Source: Onchocerca volvulus
Lineage: Eukaryota > Nematoda > Chromadorea > Rhabditida > Onchocercidae
Assembly: GCA_000499405.2 (NCBI GenBank)
Contig: HG738138.1
Location: 15,020,554-15,084,553, forward strand
DNA length: 64,000 bases
Reading direction: 5' to 3'
The notes beneath the pieces were generated by a model. It was not told the origin of the DNA. It saw nothing but the letters and a program-made list of their open reading frames with translations, and searched no databases. Of the stretch, positions 40,247 through 51,000 are shown piece after piece (the first letter of the stretch is position 1; each line of letters opens with the position of its first letter). A program made the position numbers and the translations under genes.

Positions 40247-41240
40247 AGGATGCTATTATGTTCTGAATGTTCTTGAAAAAAAGAAAAAGATTAATTAAGC
40301 AATAAAAAAATTTAAATCGACTAATCGGAATTAAATTAAAACTATATTAATTATTCGAAAATGTCTAATCAAGATTGAATATACTAGGAATTTTTAATCT
40401 ACTGGAATAAAATAGATATCAAACTAAATGAATCATATAAAGAATAAAGATTCAAAAAGAAAAAAAAATGATATAAAAGCAAAATACAAAATCAACTAAT
40501 TAAACCCAAATTCAAGTTATGTCATACAAATAACAAATTAATGTTTTAAAGTTATGTTTAGTAGCAAATGAAAATTAAATTAGGATTAAAATAATTAGAA
40601 ATTAGTATCTGAAATTAAAAGTTACAATTTAGTGCATAGTATTAATAAAAAATTAGTAGTGATTAGAATTATAATACCAGTTGATAATAATTAGATTTAA
40701 ATATTACATGCAAACTTCCACTTTTTGTTTTTAAAAATAAATTATAATGAAATCTATATTTTGGAATGCTTAATACATGCAAAACAAATGGGGGAAGAAA
40801 TGAATCAAAATTTTATATTATATTCTAATATATCAACAAAAAACAAAGAAAAATTTTTTCAAATGCTTAACGTATGGAATTATTCATCAATTGAAGACAG
40901 AAGTAAGGAAAGGATGCATAGATGTAATGCATAAATATGGTTAACATGCGCAGGATAAAAGAAATTATGACTAATCTATATAGATGAAAATGTAAATGGT
41001 CCTTGTGGCTCTTTACAAAACATTATTTTTATAACATAATGAAAAAAAAAAAAAAAAATACAATCAAGTTCTCCACTGACTGTTTTCAAATTTTGGGAAA
41101 ACCTTGCATTCGAATACATACTTTTTTTTCACGTATCACGTCCGTGACAACTAAAAGTAAGTGAGGGGGCTGAATTTTTTGACCTGCATCATGCCCTCAT
41201 GAGCGGAGAGAGTTTTTTGGTTCCGCCCCGCTCCGGTGGA
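40247..41240. other. Upstream region of ADO, AT-rich
   Basis: Very AT-rich, without a recognisable exon. Its distal end (41130-41240) becomes GC-richer and includes a small palindrome TCACGTCCGTGA at 41136, then a block with several G and C runs that probably belongs to the mobile-element remnants that follow. Confidence 0.5.
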
Positions 41241-41293
41241 TAGAATTTATTCGCTACGCCTACTTCCTGCACTGACTATGACTACTTCCTCCA

Positions 41294-41682
41294 ACGTTTC
41301 AAGTTCTTCATCGATTGATTTGAAATTTCCGTATAGTGTTGCATTGCACTCGAATGGGCGCGTGTTTTTTAATAAATAAGGCGAGTAATTTAAGCTTTTC
41401 GTTTGATTTTTGCTTTGTGAGGAATATAATTCGTTTAATTTTTGATTTGCGGGGAATGGTAGTTGCATCGCATAAATGTCGATATAGTGTATAATGAAAC
41501 GTTTCCTTCAACCATTTTATGGGTTATCTCTTCTAATACTGGGTCGTGTCTTGGATTGCCTCTTTGTCGTAAATGTTCACTGTTCATTTTGACTAAACGT
41601 TTCAAGCTTTTACCCACTGATTTGAAATTTTGATACAACGTTGCATCGAGTAGGCACGTTGTTTTTGTATAAATATAACTAC
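41294..41682. repeat. Two diverged direct repeats, ~303 bp apart
   Basis: The block from ACGTTTCAAG at 41294 (through TTGATTTGAAATTTCCGTAT, GTTGCATTGCACTCGA and the GCGCGTG-TTTTT segment) recurs from 41597 with TGATTTGAAATTTTGATAC, GTTGCATCGAGTAGGC and ACGTTGTTTTT. On the minus strand both encode a similar short peptide (ATLYxNFKS), but frames are broken and I assign no function. It lies just 3' of the Helitron Rep remnant in that element's sense. Confidence 0.7.
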
Positions 41683-41689
41683 TTTTTTT

Positions 41690-43980
41690 TTTCTTCTGTA
41701 TAAAGGTTATCCATCGTTTCCTGTAGCTGCTCGAGGATATCACTTATAGCACTTTCCATCCATCATGCATGGTGAATTTGGCTTCAGTGTACCGCAAGGT
41801 CCATGTATTAGATCTTTCGTTATAACTCGATATAAATTCTGATCGACGTCGGCATAAGGTATTTCAGCGCAAATTACATCGTCGATTTCGTTTGAAATAA
41901 TTTTGTCATAAAGCCAGATTAGTGTATCTGCATATGGCAATTCTCTCTTTTGCCACTCCACTGAGTATATCCAGCAGCGCACAGACCCAAATACTTCATG
42001 TTTTACCGTGAAATCCATTAGCAATTTTAGCTTTTGTCTGAAAACATGTACTGTGATGTGATGCTTATCCATCGGCAACTGCCCAGGAAGTAAGAGATTT
42101 TGTATATTATCCCAAGCTGAATTGCAAGTGAATGTAATGAATAGGTTTGGACGCCCGTAGTGGCGAACATATGCTACTGTATCTTGAGCGTACTCATGCA
42201 TATAACGTGGAATGCCTGCATGTGAAGATAGGAAGATCGTTAGCCTTCCAACGTTAATTTTACTACCATCATTTACAACTGCATCCCGCAAAATGAATGT
42301 GTTCTTTAGAGCGAAGCTTGTCGCGAATTCTGATATCGCGAAACTCCAACAAATTTCCAAACGAATAAATAACTAAATACATTTCTCATTCAAATTGTAA
42401 AACCAAATTTCTAATTATAACTAATGTTTATAATAATGAACCACTCAACTAATTTTACATTCCTTTAGATTTATTTCCCTTTTTTTTTTTTTGCTTTTAT
42501 CTATGTTCACATCTGTGTATTTCTATCACACCGTAATCCCCTACGTTATCAATCCCTAACCGTACTAAATTTGCATTTTTGTTCATATTCACATCTTAAT
42601 CTTCCCATCTGATCTTGCTGCAATGCTTGAATAATCATGGGAAACTACTCCCACTTCCTAATATTTATAAGCCTTATTGTATTGAATGAGATAGCATTTT
42701 AAAAAAAATAAATTCCGACAATTCGGTCGTCCGTTCAACTCAACTCAGCTTAATTGCTATTCTATTCAACTCAGTCCAGCTTAACTGTTACTCAGTTCAA
42801 TTCATCTTAATTTTTACTTGAATTCAACTTAACTCAGTCCAACTCAACACACCTCAATCAACTCCCCGCCAGCAACGCAAAAGACAAATCAACCTAGGTC
42901 GAACTTCAACGAATCAACAAAATTCACGACAAAGCTTGGTCTGATTCAAACGGATGAATATCAAACGTTCTGTTTCGATTTTTGCATACATATCTACGAT
43001 ATATTGGTGAAACACTGACGGCATTTCAAAATGTGATTGTCTTCATTCTCTCGAATCATTAATCGGTGTGAATAAAAGTTCATTGTGCTGCACTTCTTAT
43101 TTGTTTCTTCGCCACTGAACAACTTTATGATCTTAACGTTGAAGTGATATCTATTGACATTATCCCAGAAAATGACTGGATATTGCAAAGCACCGTAACA
43201 TCGATGAGTTTCTGCAATTTTTGTCAATTGATTGTTTCTCCGGTGAAGAACAATACCTGTAAGTTGAAATTGATCTCCGACTATAACAACTGCAACTTCA
43301 TCTATAGTTGGAGCATTGAATCTTGGCACATGTTCTCTAGCAAGCGTTTCGTAGCATGAATAACAATCTTGTATGTATCAGATCCATCATGTCAATTGAT
43401 GTTTTGAACAGACGCAATAAACTGTTTTTTTCGTGAAGCTGTTGCAGTTGGGAAACGACGGATCTTTCTATGTCGGTATGAATTCCGCAGCGTGCATTCA
43501 ATCCACGATTGCTATCATCGATGAAATACATTTGTACGAATTTATGTTGATCATCTGGTAACGGAAGCAGGGAGCCGGGCTTTATGACTTTCACTTTGAA
43601 AGTTGGCATGTATTAATTTGTTACGATTTCTACACCGAACGATGTCATTTGGAAGCATGAATTGTATTTCCTAATGTTAGATAGACCTTGATTCGGCAGT
43701 ATATCCTGCAAGCAAAGTTTTTAATGGATCTGGCGGTTCTTCAAATTGAGGCAGTTTAATTTTTCCGGCAACGCAACACATTCCTTTCGTTTCTCCATTC
43801 ACTTTCATAGCCTTGTAATATGGACATACTTCAGTCATAATGTCGATGAAAACATGCAGGCTCAAACTATAATCATCAGATCGGTTGTACTGGAATATAA
43901 GCCGATTATAATCGTGTGACTGCTGAACACGAAGTCGTGTTTGACGCTGATCAAGAAATATTAAAGGTGAAGTGGCGCGA
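41690..43980 (-). pseudogene. Helitron Rep (RepHel N-terminal) remnant, inactive
   Basis: Pieces in Helitron order on the minus strand: a CPYYKAMKVNGETKGMCC block with LPQFEEPPDPLKTLLAG (about 43830-43680); KYNSCFQMTSFG and then LLPLPDDQHKFVQMYF and RCGIHTDIERSVVSQL (43660-43400); FNAPTIDEVAVVIVGDQFQ, IAETHRCYGALQYPVIFWD and MIRENEDNHILKCR (43325-43010); then, beyond an inserted LTR, IPRYMHEYAQDTVAYVRHYG, LFITFTCNSAWDNIQNLLLP, VFGSVRCWIYSVEWQKRELP and LIHGPCGTLKPNSPCMMDGK (42220-41745), then YPR. Frameshifts and stops occur at several joins. The HUH motif that should read PHAHILIWL reads PYADTLIWL, so both metal-binding histidines of the relaxase are gone. The PIF1-type helicase half is absent. 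Not mobile. Confidence 0.88.
42319..42931 (+). mobile_element. Solo LTR inserted in the Helitron remnant
   Basis: 613 bases beginning TGTCGCGAATTCTG and ending CAAAATTCACGACA; the ends are inverted repeats matching at 12 of 14 positions and have the TG...CA form of LTRs. The 5-base target duplication AAGCT is perfect (42314-42318 and 42932-42936). Removing the insert and one AAGCT brings the Rep reading frame back together through a TKLRS motif, which proves insertion into the Helitron. Inside, a TATTTATAAG TATA-like box at about 42662 and AATAAA at about 42708 are placed as in a + strand LTR. The 3' part is an imperfect CAACTCAGT-type repeat. No internal retroviral-type coding sequence is present. 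The family is unknown; it shares little with copies A-C beyond the terminal bases. Confidence 0.85.
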
Positions 43981-44314
43981 CATAATTTCAAAGTGTCGAC
44001 AAAAATTTTTACTAGCAAAACGTTCCAATTCACAGATAAGCGACAAAGATCGACGCAGAAACAGCAACAGTTCAGAGTTCTAAGGGTTCCAGTTCGACAG
44101 TTCAAAGCGACACAACAGTAGCAATAATGGGACAATTCACTTGAATAGTATTCTCTATCAGCGACAAGGGAAAGATTCATCTTTATCACACAAGACACAA
44201 AAAACCTCCTCACACCCATTGCTGACCTAGCCGAATCATAATAGCAGCAAGAATCAATCTCCATTCCAACCAAACTACAAATCAAATTACAAAGTATCAG
44301 TTTTTTTCCCGACA
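43970..44314 (+). repeat. LTR-like dispersed repeat, copy C (3' part)
   Basis: Shares with copies A and B a GCGCGA...AATTTCAAA block, a CAAAACGYTCCRATT...AAAGATCGAC block, and, near its end, CAAGAATCAATCTCCATTCC and a final TTTTTTTCCCGACA. The 5' boundary is unclear because it abuts the first recognisable Helitron codons near 43975. Its terminal CCGACA complements the TGTCGG start of copy A, which supports reading the family as LTRs. Confidence 0.65.
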
Positions 44315-44550
44315 CTAGAAACATGCGCTTTCTTTTTTCTTTTTTTCCACTTAACTAGACTGAGCTACAGCAACGCATGTATAAAAATATGTGCGTATTC
44401 AAATGCAGCGTTGTGTCGAACTTTCAAAGGAATAGGTAAGAATTTTCCGATATCTAACATTTTGAATATAGATAAAGCGCGTGTTTAAGAACTTTTGGAG
44501 GTTTAAGATTTTGAATAAACAAGTATTGAAATTTTTATTTATATAGACTA

Positions 44551-44596
44551 CCTGGATCGGACACGCTCCGCGTGGCCAGGTCCAGTTAGTTTATGA
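44551..44596. repeat. GC-rich hairpin resembling a Helitron terminus
   Basis: Arms GGACACGC (44559-44566) and GCGTGGCC (44570-44577) pair at 7 of 8 positions around loop TCC, with outer CCTGG/CCAGG arms. In minus-strand sense the hairpin is followed by GATCCAGGTAG and then T. That resembles the usual Helitron 3' end (hairpin, about 10 bases, CTRR, T), except that GTAG stands for CTRR. It would end a different element from the Rep remnant, whose body lies on the wrong side. The assignment is uncertain. Confidence 0.45.
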
Positions 44597-47050
44597 CTAG
44601 AAATGTCACAGTCAAAAGACATGATTATGATTAAAATGAATTAGCAAAAAACGTGAAAAATTATCAATATTTCAAGCTTAGCAATAATTAGGAACTAAGC
44701 ATACATATGCTATAATGTATATAAAAAGAGAAATATGACAGGGAAGACTGTAAAAGTCATGGTCAAAAATTCCTAAGCTATTAATTTTTTTTGCAGTGAT
44801 TCATCCATATTTGTGATTATTATCAAAATCATTTCGAAATATGGTTTTCTCATAATTCATGACTTCATTTTTTTTTATTTTTTAATTCTTATGTTTATAT
44901 TTCCATAGTTATTTTTAGTGAATTGCACATAATGAAAACCAGTTATATAAGTAAATTAGACAAAATAGGAACATGTATGCAAATATGCAAATAAGTAAAT
45001 AAGTAAGTCCTTATATTTCTATATTTTCATAGTTATCTTGTTTTTACTAGTGAATGATAATTACGAAAATCATCATATATTACATAGGCAAAATGAGAGC
45101 ATATATGTAAATAAGTAAGTAAGAGAATAAGGGAATAATAAGAAAAGTAAACAAATAAATGAAATGGAAAAAAATATGTAAGGGAATCAATACTTCAGTA
45201 GATAAGTAAGCAAATGAATAAACATAACAAGAAATAAATCTGCAAATAAGTAAGATTCTGTATGGTTAATTAAAAATTGAATATATCTGATTATATAATT
45301 ACAACAAAAATTAAGGAAAAGAATATAGCCTCGCAAATGCTATAATTATAATCACTGATTTCAAATTTCACATAAGTTTTAGTAATACATTCAAAAAAGA
45401 AAAAAAAAAAAAAAGAAAAGAATGAACAAAATTACACATACCTATGGCAATGATATCCAAGTTGCATGCGAGCCATTTCATTAGTATCCATCATCAATGA
45501 GAAATTAGATAAGTATGTGAGTAAATTAAAGTTATACAAGCATATAAGTAACTGTCTGAGTGAATAAATGAAAGAATAAGAAAATAAACAAGTGAATAGG
45601 CAAGTCACTTATTGATTTATCTACTAACAAATGATGATAAATCAATAGACGATTTATCCATCGCTTTATTTTCTAATTCTGTCACATCACCAACTAGTTT
45701 TGCACTTCAGATACTGATTAATGTCTTATTAAGTAGACTCTAGTTCTCATATTTTGATAAATCTCTTACATCTTGATTGAACTCTAAAATTAGTAGAGTT
45801 TTTCTCCTTATCCTGACAAAGAGATATCACTGCATCATTTTTCTTTTTTGCAGTAATTAAAACCTTCCATACTTTCATTCTCTACAAAAAAATCACCTGT
45901 TTCATTTTTTAATAAGTATTTCGCAAAGGAACATTTCGAATTATTTGGAGATGTAAACATGTAAGCAAGCAAAGAAACAGTTAATTACATTAGTAAATTA
46001 AGCAAGACAGACAAAAAAAAGGGACACCCGAATCGAGCAATCCCTACCTTCCTAGCTAGGCTAATACCCAATTCTTAAGGCCCGTAAAATACCATCATAA
46101 TCCAACATTTCACGATTTAGCATTTCGAGGATGGACCAACTGGTTTCAATTCACTTTGACAACCCGAAAGAAATTGCATTTCATTTTTTTTAATCAGTGT
46201 TTCGTAAAGGAACGTTTTGAATTACTTCTTTTTCTCTCACTTTTATTTCCTCCTTCTCTGTCGAATTGATTATTGTACTATCTTTAAATTTTTTGTCATT
46301 TTAAAAGTTATATCTCAAATTTTATTCGAATTCTTTTCTCTCCCATCGACGGACTATAATAGATTGTTTAAATCGATCTTTTATAGCGACATCCTGTTAT
46401 TTAAATCTATTAATTTCTATCATCTCTCAAATTGTAGTATTACTTTTTCTCTCCTTTTAATTCTTAATTAATGATTTTTGCACTACCAATCATTACTCAT
46501 GAACTTTCCTTCAATTCTTGCACTATTATTGAGCAAAAAGAGTGGAGGGAGAAAGAAGAATTCAGTAATTTCATCATCAGATTCTGATGTGAAATTTTTC
46601 ATGTTTTATTGAATTTTCCCTCCCCCCCCCACATATGAAATTTTTTTGCTTGTTTTTCGTCTTTTCTTTTTTCTTTTTTTTTTGTTTTCCTATTTTTCTT
46701 ATTAAACGGCATACATAGAGTAGAGATGTTTATTTTCAAAATTTCATTACGATTCTACGAAAATTTGCTACTTGTAATATTTTTAGCAGCTAATAGTTTA
46801 TCTGATGAAAAAACAAACAAACGATTGAAAAGTTATTGAAACAGAAAATGACCGCTTCCCTAATGATAAACATTGAGAAATCTTGAATTATAAATGTATC
46901 GTGAGAGTATTTCAAACTTTCGAATGAATTTGATATTCGAGAGTTTGCGCCAATACAGCAGGATAATATACTTAGACCTTCAAATCAGCTATGGGATATG
47001 TGATTCTTTTCGTCAATTGTTCTAAGTAATTAGAAAATTTATCCAAATGA
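44597..47050. other. Intergenic, AT-rich with diverged direct repeats
   Basis: No gene seen. About 44885-45005 and 45007-45125 are diverged direct copies: a TTTATATTTCCATAGTTAT block, a TTTTTAGTGAAT block, then RGGAACATGTATGCAAAT or GAGAGCATATATGTAAAT, each followed by AAGTAA runs. A block of about 45 bases at 45900 (TTTCATTTTTTAATAAGTAT then TTCGCAAAGGAACATTTCG) recurs at 46179. A C-run of 10 or 11 lies near 46624. Confidence 0.55.
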
Positions 47051-47311
47051 CTAGAAAAATTTGCGACTTTTAAATTGGTGCACATCGCTTACGAAAAATC
47101 TGATGCCTTTTTCAAGCATTGTTGAAAGTAAAATATGATCAGTTTCATTGCATACTTTAACCGGTATTACTTTATCTTCTTCATCGAGTTTTATTGCTAT
47201 TTTTCCATTACTTGGAATATAATGAAAGTCCGCTAAAGAGATGCATCTTATATTTCCATGACCAGTAGCAAAAACTAAATTCTGATTTTTTTGACAACGA
47301 TACCTGTGCAT
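47051..47311 (-). pseudogene. gyrA: Nuclear Wolbachia-type gyrA fragment (C-terminal domain)
   Basis: An 86-codon open frame matches part of the beta-pinwheel C-terminal domain of bacterial DNA gyrase subunit A: NLVFATGHGNIRCISLADF, IPSNGKIAIKLDEEDKVIPV and ETDHILLSTMLEKGIRFFV then SDVHQFKSR. These align with NIIMVTANGTV, AGKVAIKLVDGDEL and EDEVMLFSAEGKVVRF in E. coli GyrA. Eukaryotic type II topoisomerases lack this domain. The reading stops at KFF, before the conserved GVRGI box, and no upstream gyrase codons are recognised. A bacterial gene fragment among nematode genes with AT-rich sequence is best explained as an old transfer from the Wolbachia endosymbiont. It cannot make gyrase. Confidence 0.85.
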
Positions 47312-47510
47312 GTTGAGAATTTTTCTTCACTGTTTGATATTGCTCTAGCAAAATTGAAAGTTCTGCATGGTGTGAAAACCACACTTTAGTTTTGAACAAT
47401 GATAATAATTATTATCTTTTATCACATACCAGTAGAAATATAGTAAGCTTCGGTAAAGATAAAAATGCTACAGTTTGTTTACCAGACATGAAAGAAAATA
47501 ATGAGTCTTC

Positions 47511-47551
47511 TGTCGTCATCCCAGCGCTCAGATATTGGAGTACAGAAAATC
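47511..47551. repeat. Wolbachia-like short repeat beside the gyrA fragment
   Basis: GTCATCCCAGCGCTCAGATA followed by TTGGAGTACAGAAAATCC resembles the GTCATCCCAGTGC...CTGGGATCCAG small palindromic repeats scattered in Wolbachia genomes (from memory). It suggests the transferred segment is longer than the gyrA piece and ends near 47640. Confidence 0.55.
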
Positions 47552-47639
47552 CAATCGCAAATGAGCGTATCAAACGGTCACGTAATAAATCAGCATTGTG
47601 CGCTGGAAATTGAGCTGTTCATGGACTAGGTTAAAAAAT

Positions 47640-48045
47640 TAGACTGAACAACGATCAAATTATTATAGAAATTTGTCAGAATGACGTACTGTATATCGGA
47701 ATAATATACTGTTTAAATTTTTGTTAATGATATATTGTACAATTTTATCTAGATGGTATACTGTATAAAATAAATTGAAATAAGAAATACGATAGAGCTT
47801 ATTTATGGCATCAAAAGGGTAGCAAAAAAGTGTTAAATGATATTTTCGTAAATAGAAGCCATTTTTGCAGATTATTTTTCAAAAATTCACGTCCGTAAAA
47901 AAGGATTAAGGTAATATAAATTCTATAAACTGTGGTAAATAGAAGGTTAAGTGGAATTATTTCAGATATGCATGATAAATGAAGTTGCAAGGCAAATAAG
48001 TGATATTAGGAACAAAAGGTAAGATACTTATGGGTGCAGATTATA
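47640..48045. other. Upstream region of xylosyltransferase
   Basis: AT-rich, with AGAATGACGTACTGTATA, TGATATATTGTACAA and GATGGTATACTGTATA-like phrases at 47679, 47727 and 47755 suggesting a short degenerate repeat. It should contain the promoter; no defensible element seen. A short out-of-frame uORF starts at 48030, just before the main ATG. Confidence 0.45.
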
Positions 48046-51000
48046 ATGGGAATAGTCAGGTATTGGATACGGTATGTTGCAACATGTAAAATCGGCTATA
48101 TGATATTATTTTTGTTTTTCTGTAATCTCATCTTGATCGCACGATTTATCGATTGGCAATTACCTATACCGTTGATAAATCTACGGGTATATTTTCATGT
48201 TTTAAATTATCATTTATATTAAAAAAATATTCGAATTTTTGAGATTTTATTTAGAGATAAAAGTTAAATTTAATCTTACTATTCAAACTTCGAAATTAAT
48301 ATTGTATTCGAATTTCCAAAGTTTTATTCTGGAATTCTGGAATTAGCGTTCAAGTTTTAATTTTGAAATTGAATTCATGTTCAAGTTATTCAAACTTGAT
48401 TTTAAATTTAAAATTCTAGTCGAATTTTTGGAGCTAAATTTTAATATAGATGCTGGATTCGAATCTTTAAAATTTAATTCCGAAATTTCATTCATATTTA
48501 AATCTTTTAATTGAATTCTGAAGTTAAAATTAAAGTTTTAAGCAATCATGAAAAAGATTATTGAATATGAATAGTGTATTGGTACTACCATATATGTAGG
48601 TCATTGCTCTCTTATAATTTAAGAAATAAGCACTAAAGATAAGTTTTCAATTGTTTTTTGAAATGAATTACTAATTCAACAAGTTATCAAGTAATACGTT
48701 AAATAACTTAAATAGGTAAAGGACAGTTGTCAACCAAAGACCTCTATGACTATAGCTATTTTTTGTGGATTTCGTTTATCATTTTTAATTTTTTATTTCT
48801 TTTTTTTTTTGTAAGATTAACAAATTGTTGCAAACATAACGAATCAAAAAACCAAATTAGATTCAATTTTTTTCGTACTGATGCGAAGACCTTGTTAATT
48901 TGAAATATTGTTAATCTAATACTAATGTTGAGTTTAGATAGATCAAATTAAAATTAATGAAATTAATAAGGAATCAAAAGAAATGAAAAAAATTGTGAAG
49001 TAAAATTAGTTTCTATTTCTATTAAAATACAATTTATTAATAATTGCAACCTATTTTTAGAATAATTTCGAATAAATTCCTATGTTTACATTAAATAAAT
49101 TTTATTTCAGAATAACAGTTGGGTTGATAATGAAGGAACAGATCAATCACAGATTGCTATCGACAGGTTTCCGTCATGTGAACTTCTTTCTGGATCACTG
49201 ATAGTAAGAGCTTTATCTAGAATGAAAACGGAGCAGTGTCGCGCAAAAGCTCGTGATATCGTTTGTAATATTAATCAGGTGACACCTGATTCACTCTCGA
49301 ATACGTGTCCGAAATATGGTTAGATTTGATAAATTCAAAATAAAGAGAGAAATGAGCAAAGTAAATGGGAATTTCAGATGTTAGAAATATTTAGGATAAC
49401 CAAAATTTCCCGAATCTGAGATATTTATTTCCGAATGTTTATTTACAAATATCTCAAACTCAAGAAAACTTATTTGTCCAAAAAATATTTGACATCATCC
49501 GGAAATTTATTATTAAACAATTAATCTGTTAATTATGTTTTTTAAATTACTGAAAAGTATGTTTTTGTTTGAAATGAAATATTATTTGATCAGATTTATC
49601 AAAATAAGAAAGTTGCAATCAATTTAGTGCTAGATATTTCTAAAATTTACAGTAGTATAACTTATAATTTAACCATTTTAGATGATAAGCTACGTGGTCA
49701 TTATGTGGGTTGTTTTAAAGATTCACTAAATTCTCGCCTTCTTAATGGACATCTGTACAATCTTAAAAACAATTCACCGTCATATTGTGTAAATATGTGT
49801 CTTCGAGCAGGTTACAGTTTCGCAGGTTAGCGTTTGGTTATATTTTTCATTTAAACAATCTTAACTTTTCAAAAGCTTTACTTGCTTTAGAATTCTCCCT
49901 GTTTGCTTATTTATCGTATCTTTTTTTTTTCTTTTTTGTTAATATAAACTGAACATCAGATGGAGTTTTCCAGGAAAAAAATCATAATATCTTTCATCAA
50001 ACTGTTTTGTTTAACTCATCTATCTATATACTTTTTCTGGATGGATGAGAAATTTATCTATGAAGGTCATAGATTATCAGTTCATTGTTTAGCCATTGAA
50101 TATTATAACGAATGTTTCTGCGGTGACACTTTGACAAATGTCTTTTCACTTCCGGATATATCATGCGAACAATATCACTGTGATGATGATAGCTTGTTTT
50201 GTGGTGGTCATAATGCAGCAGCTGTTTATCGTACTGGTGTAATTGGTAAGAATTGAGAATTTCAAAAGTAGATTCTGGTAGTAAAATTTCAGTAGTTTTT
50301 ATGAATAATTAAGATTTTTATGATATATTATTCAAAAGCAAGAATTTACAGTAATTTAAGAAAGATTTTTTCTTTCATATGCTACTTTTATTCGTTGTTG
50401 TAAAAGATATTTTTTATGTTAATAGAAAACGAACAGAAAGAATTATAAAATGAACGAAAAATTGAAATCAACAACGATAAGAATAAAAAAGATATGTTGT
50501 GATAATAAAATTAACAGTAAAAATAGGATTAAAAGCAAAATGGGAAGTAAAAATTACGATATTAAAGGAAAGGGAAAATAATGCTAGTGATAGTAATATT
50601 AGGAACTAACTGGTAATCATATTTTAAAAACCAAAACACATGATGGAATTAAAAATAAGATAAGAAAAATCGAAGTAGTTTTGGATAATAAATAGTGGTG
50701 TGATGTTTATTAATTTATTAATACAATAATGAGAAAATTTTGGTGCAGTGGAAATGAAAGTGACTGCAGAATATTCAAATTGATAGTAATAAGAATATAA
50801 ATTTGTAACTTTGCATGGCAGAAAATAGTATATATACACATATATTTATTTATATATATATTTTTTCGAAAATCATCGAGCACTAGTGCGACCCTAACCG
50901 GTAATGGCGAAAATTGTTTCATCCATTATCTGTTATCACATGGTTTTTATCCCTTTTTCTACGGAAGAAAAAGAAGTTCTGTTGATAATAATATGGTTTT

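Noticed and set aside
41130..41150. Plus-strand Helitron end (TCACGTCCGTGA hairpin followed by CTAA)
   Set aside because: The stem is only 5 bp and the strand is opposite to the Rep remnant; chance is likely.
43677..44324. One 215-codon minus-strand protein
   Set aside because: Only the C-terminal part is Helitron Rep; the N-terminal part is antisense of LTR-like copy C.
47392..47613. Plus-strand 73-codon open frame
   Set aside because: Overlaps the transferred bacterial segment and its Wolbachia-like repeat; no recognisable protein.
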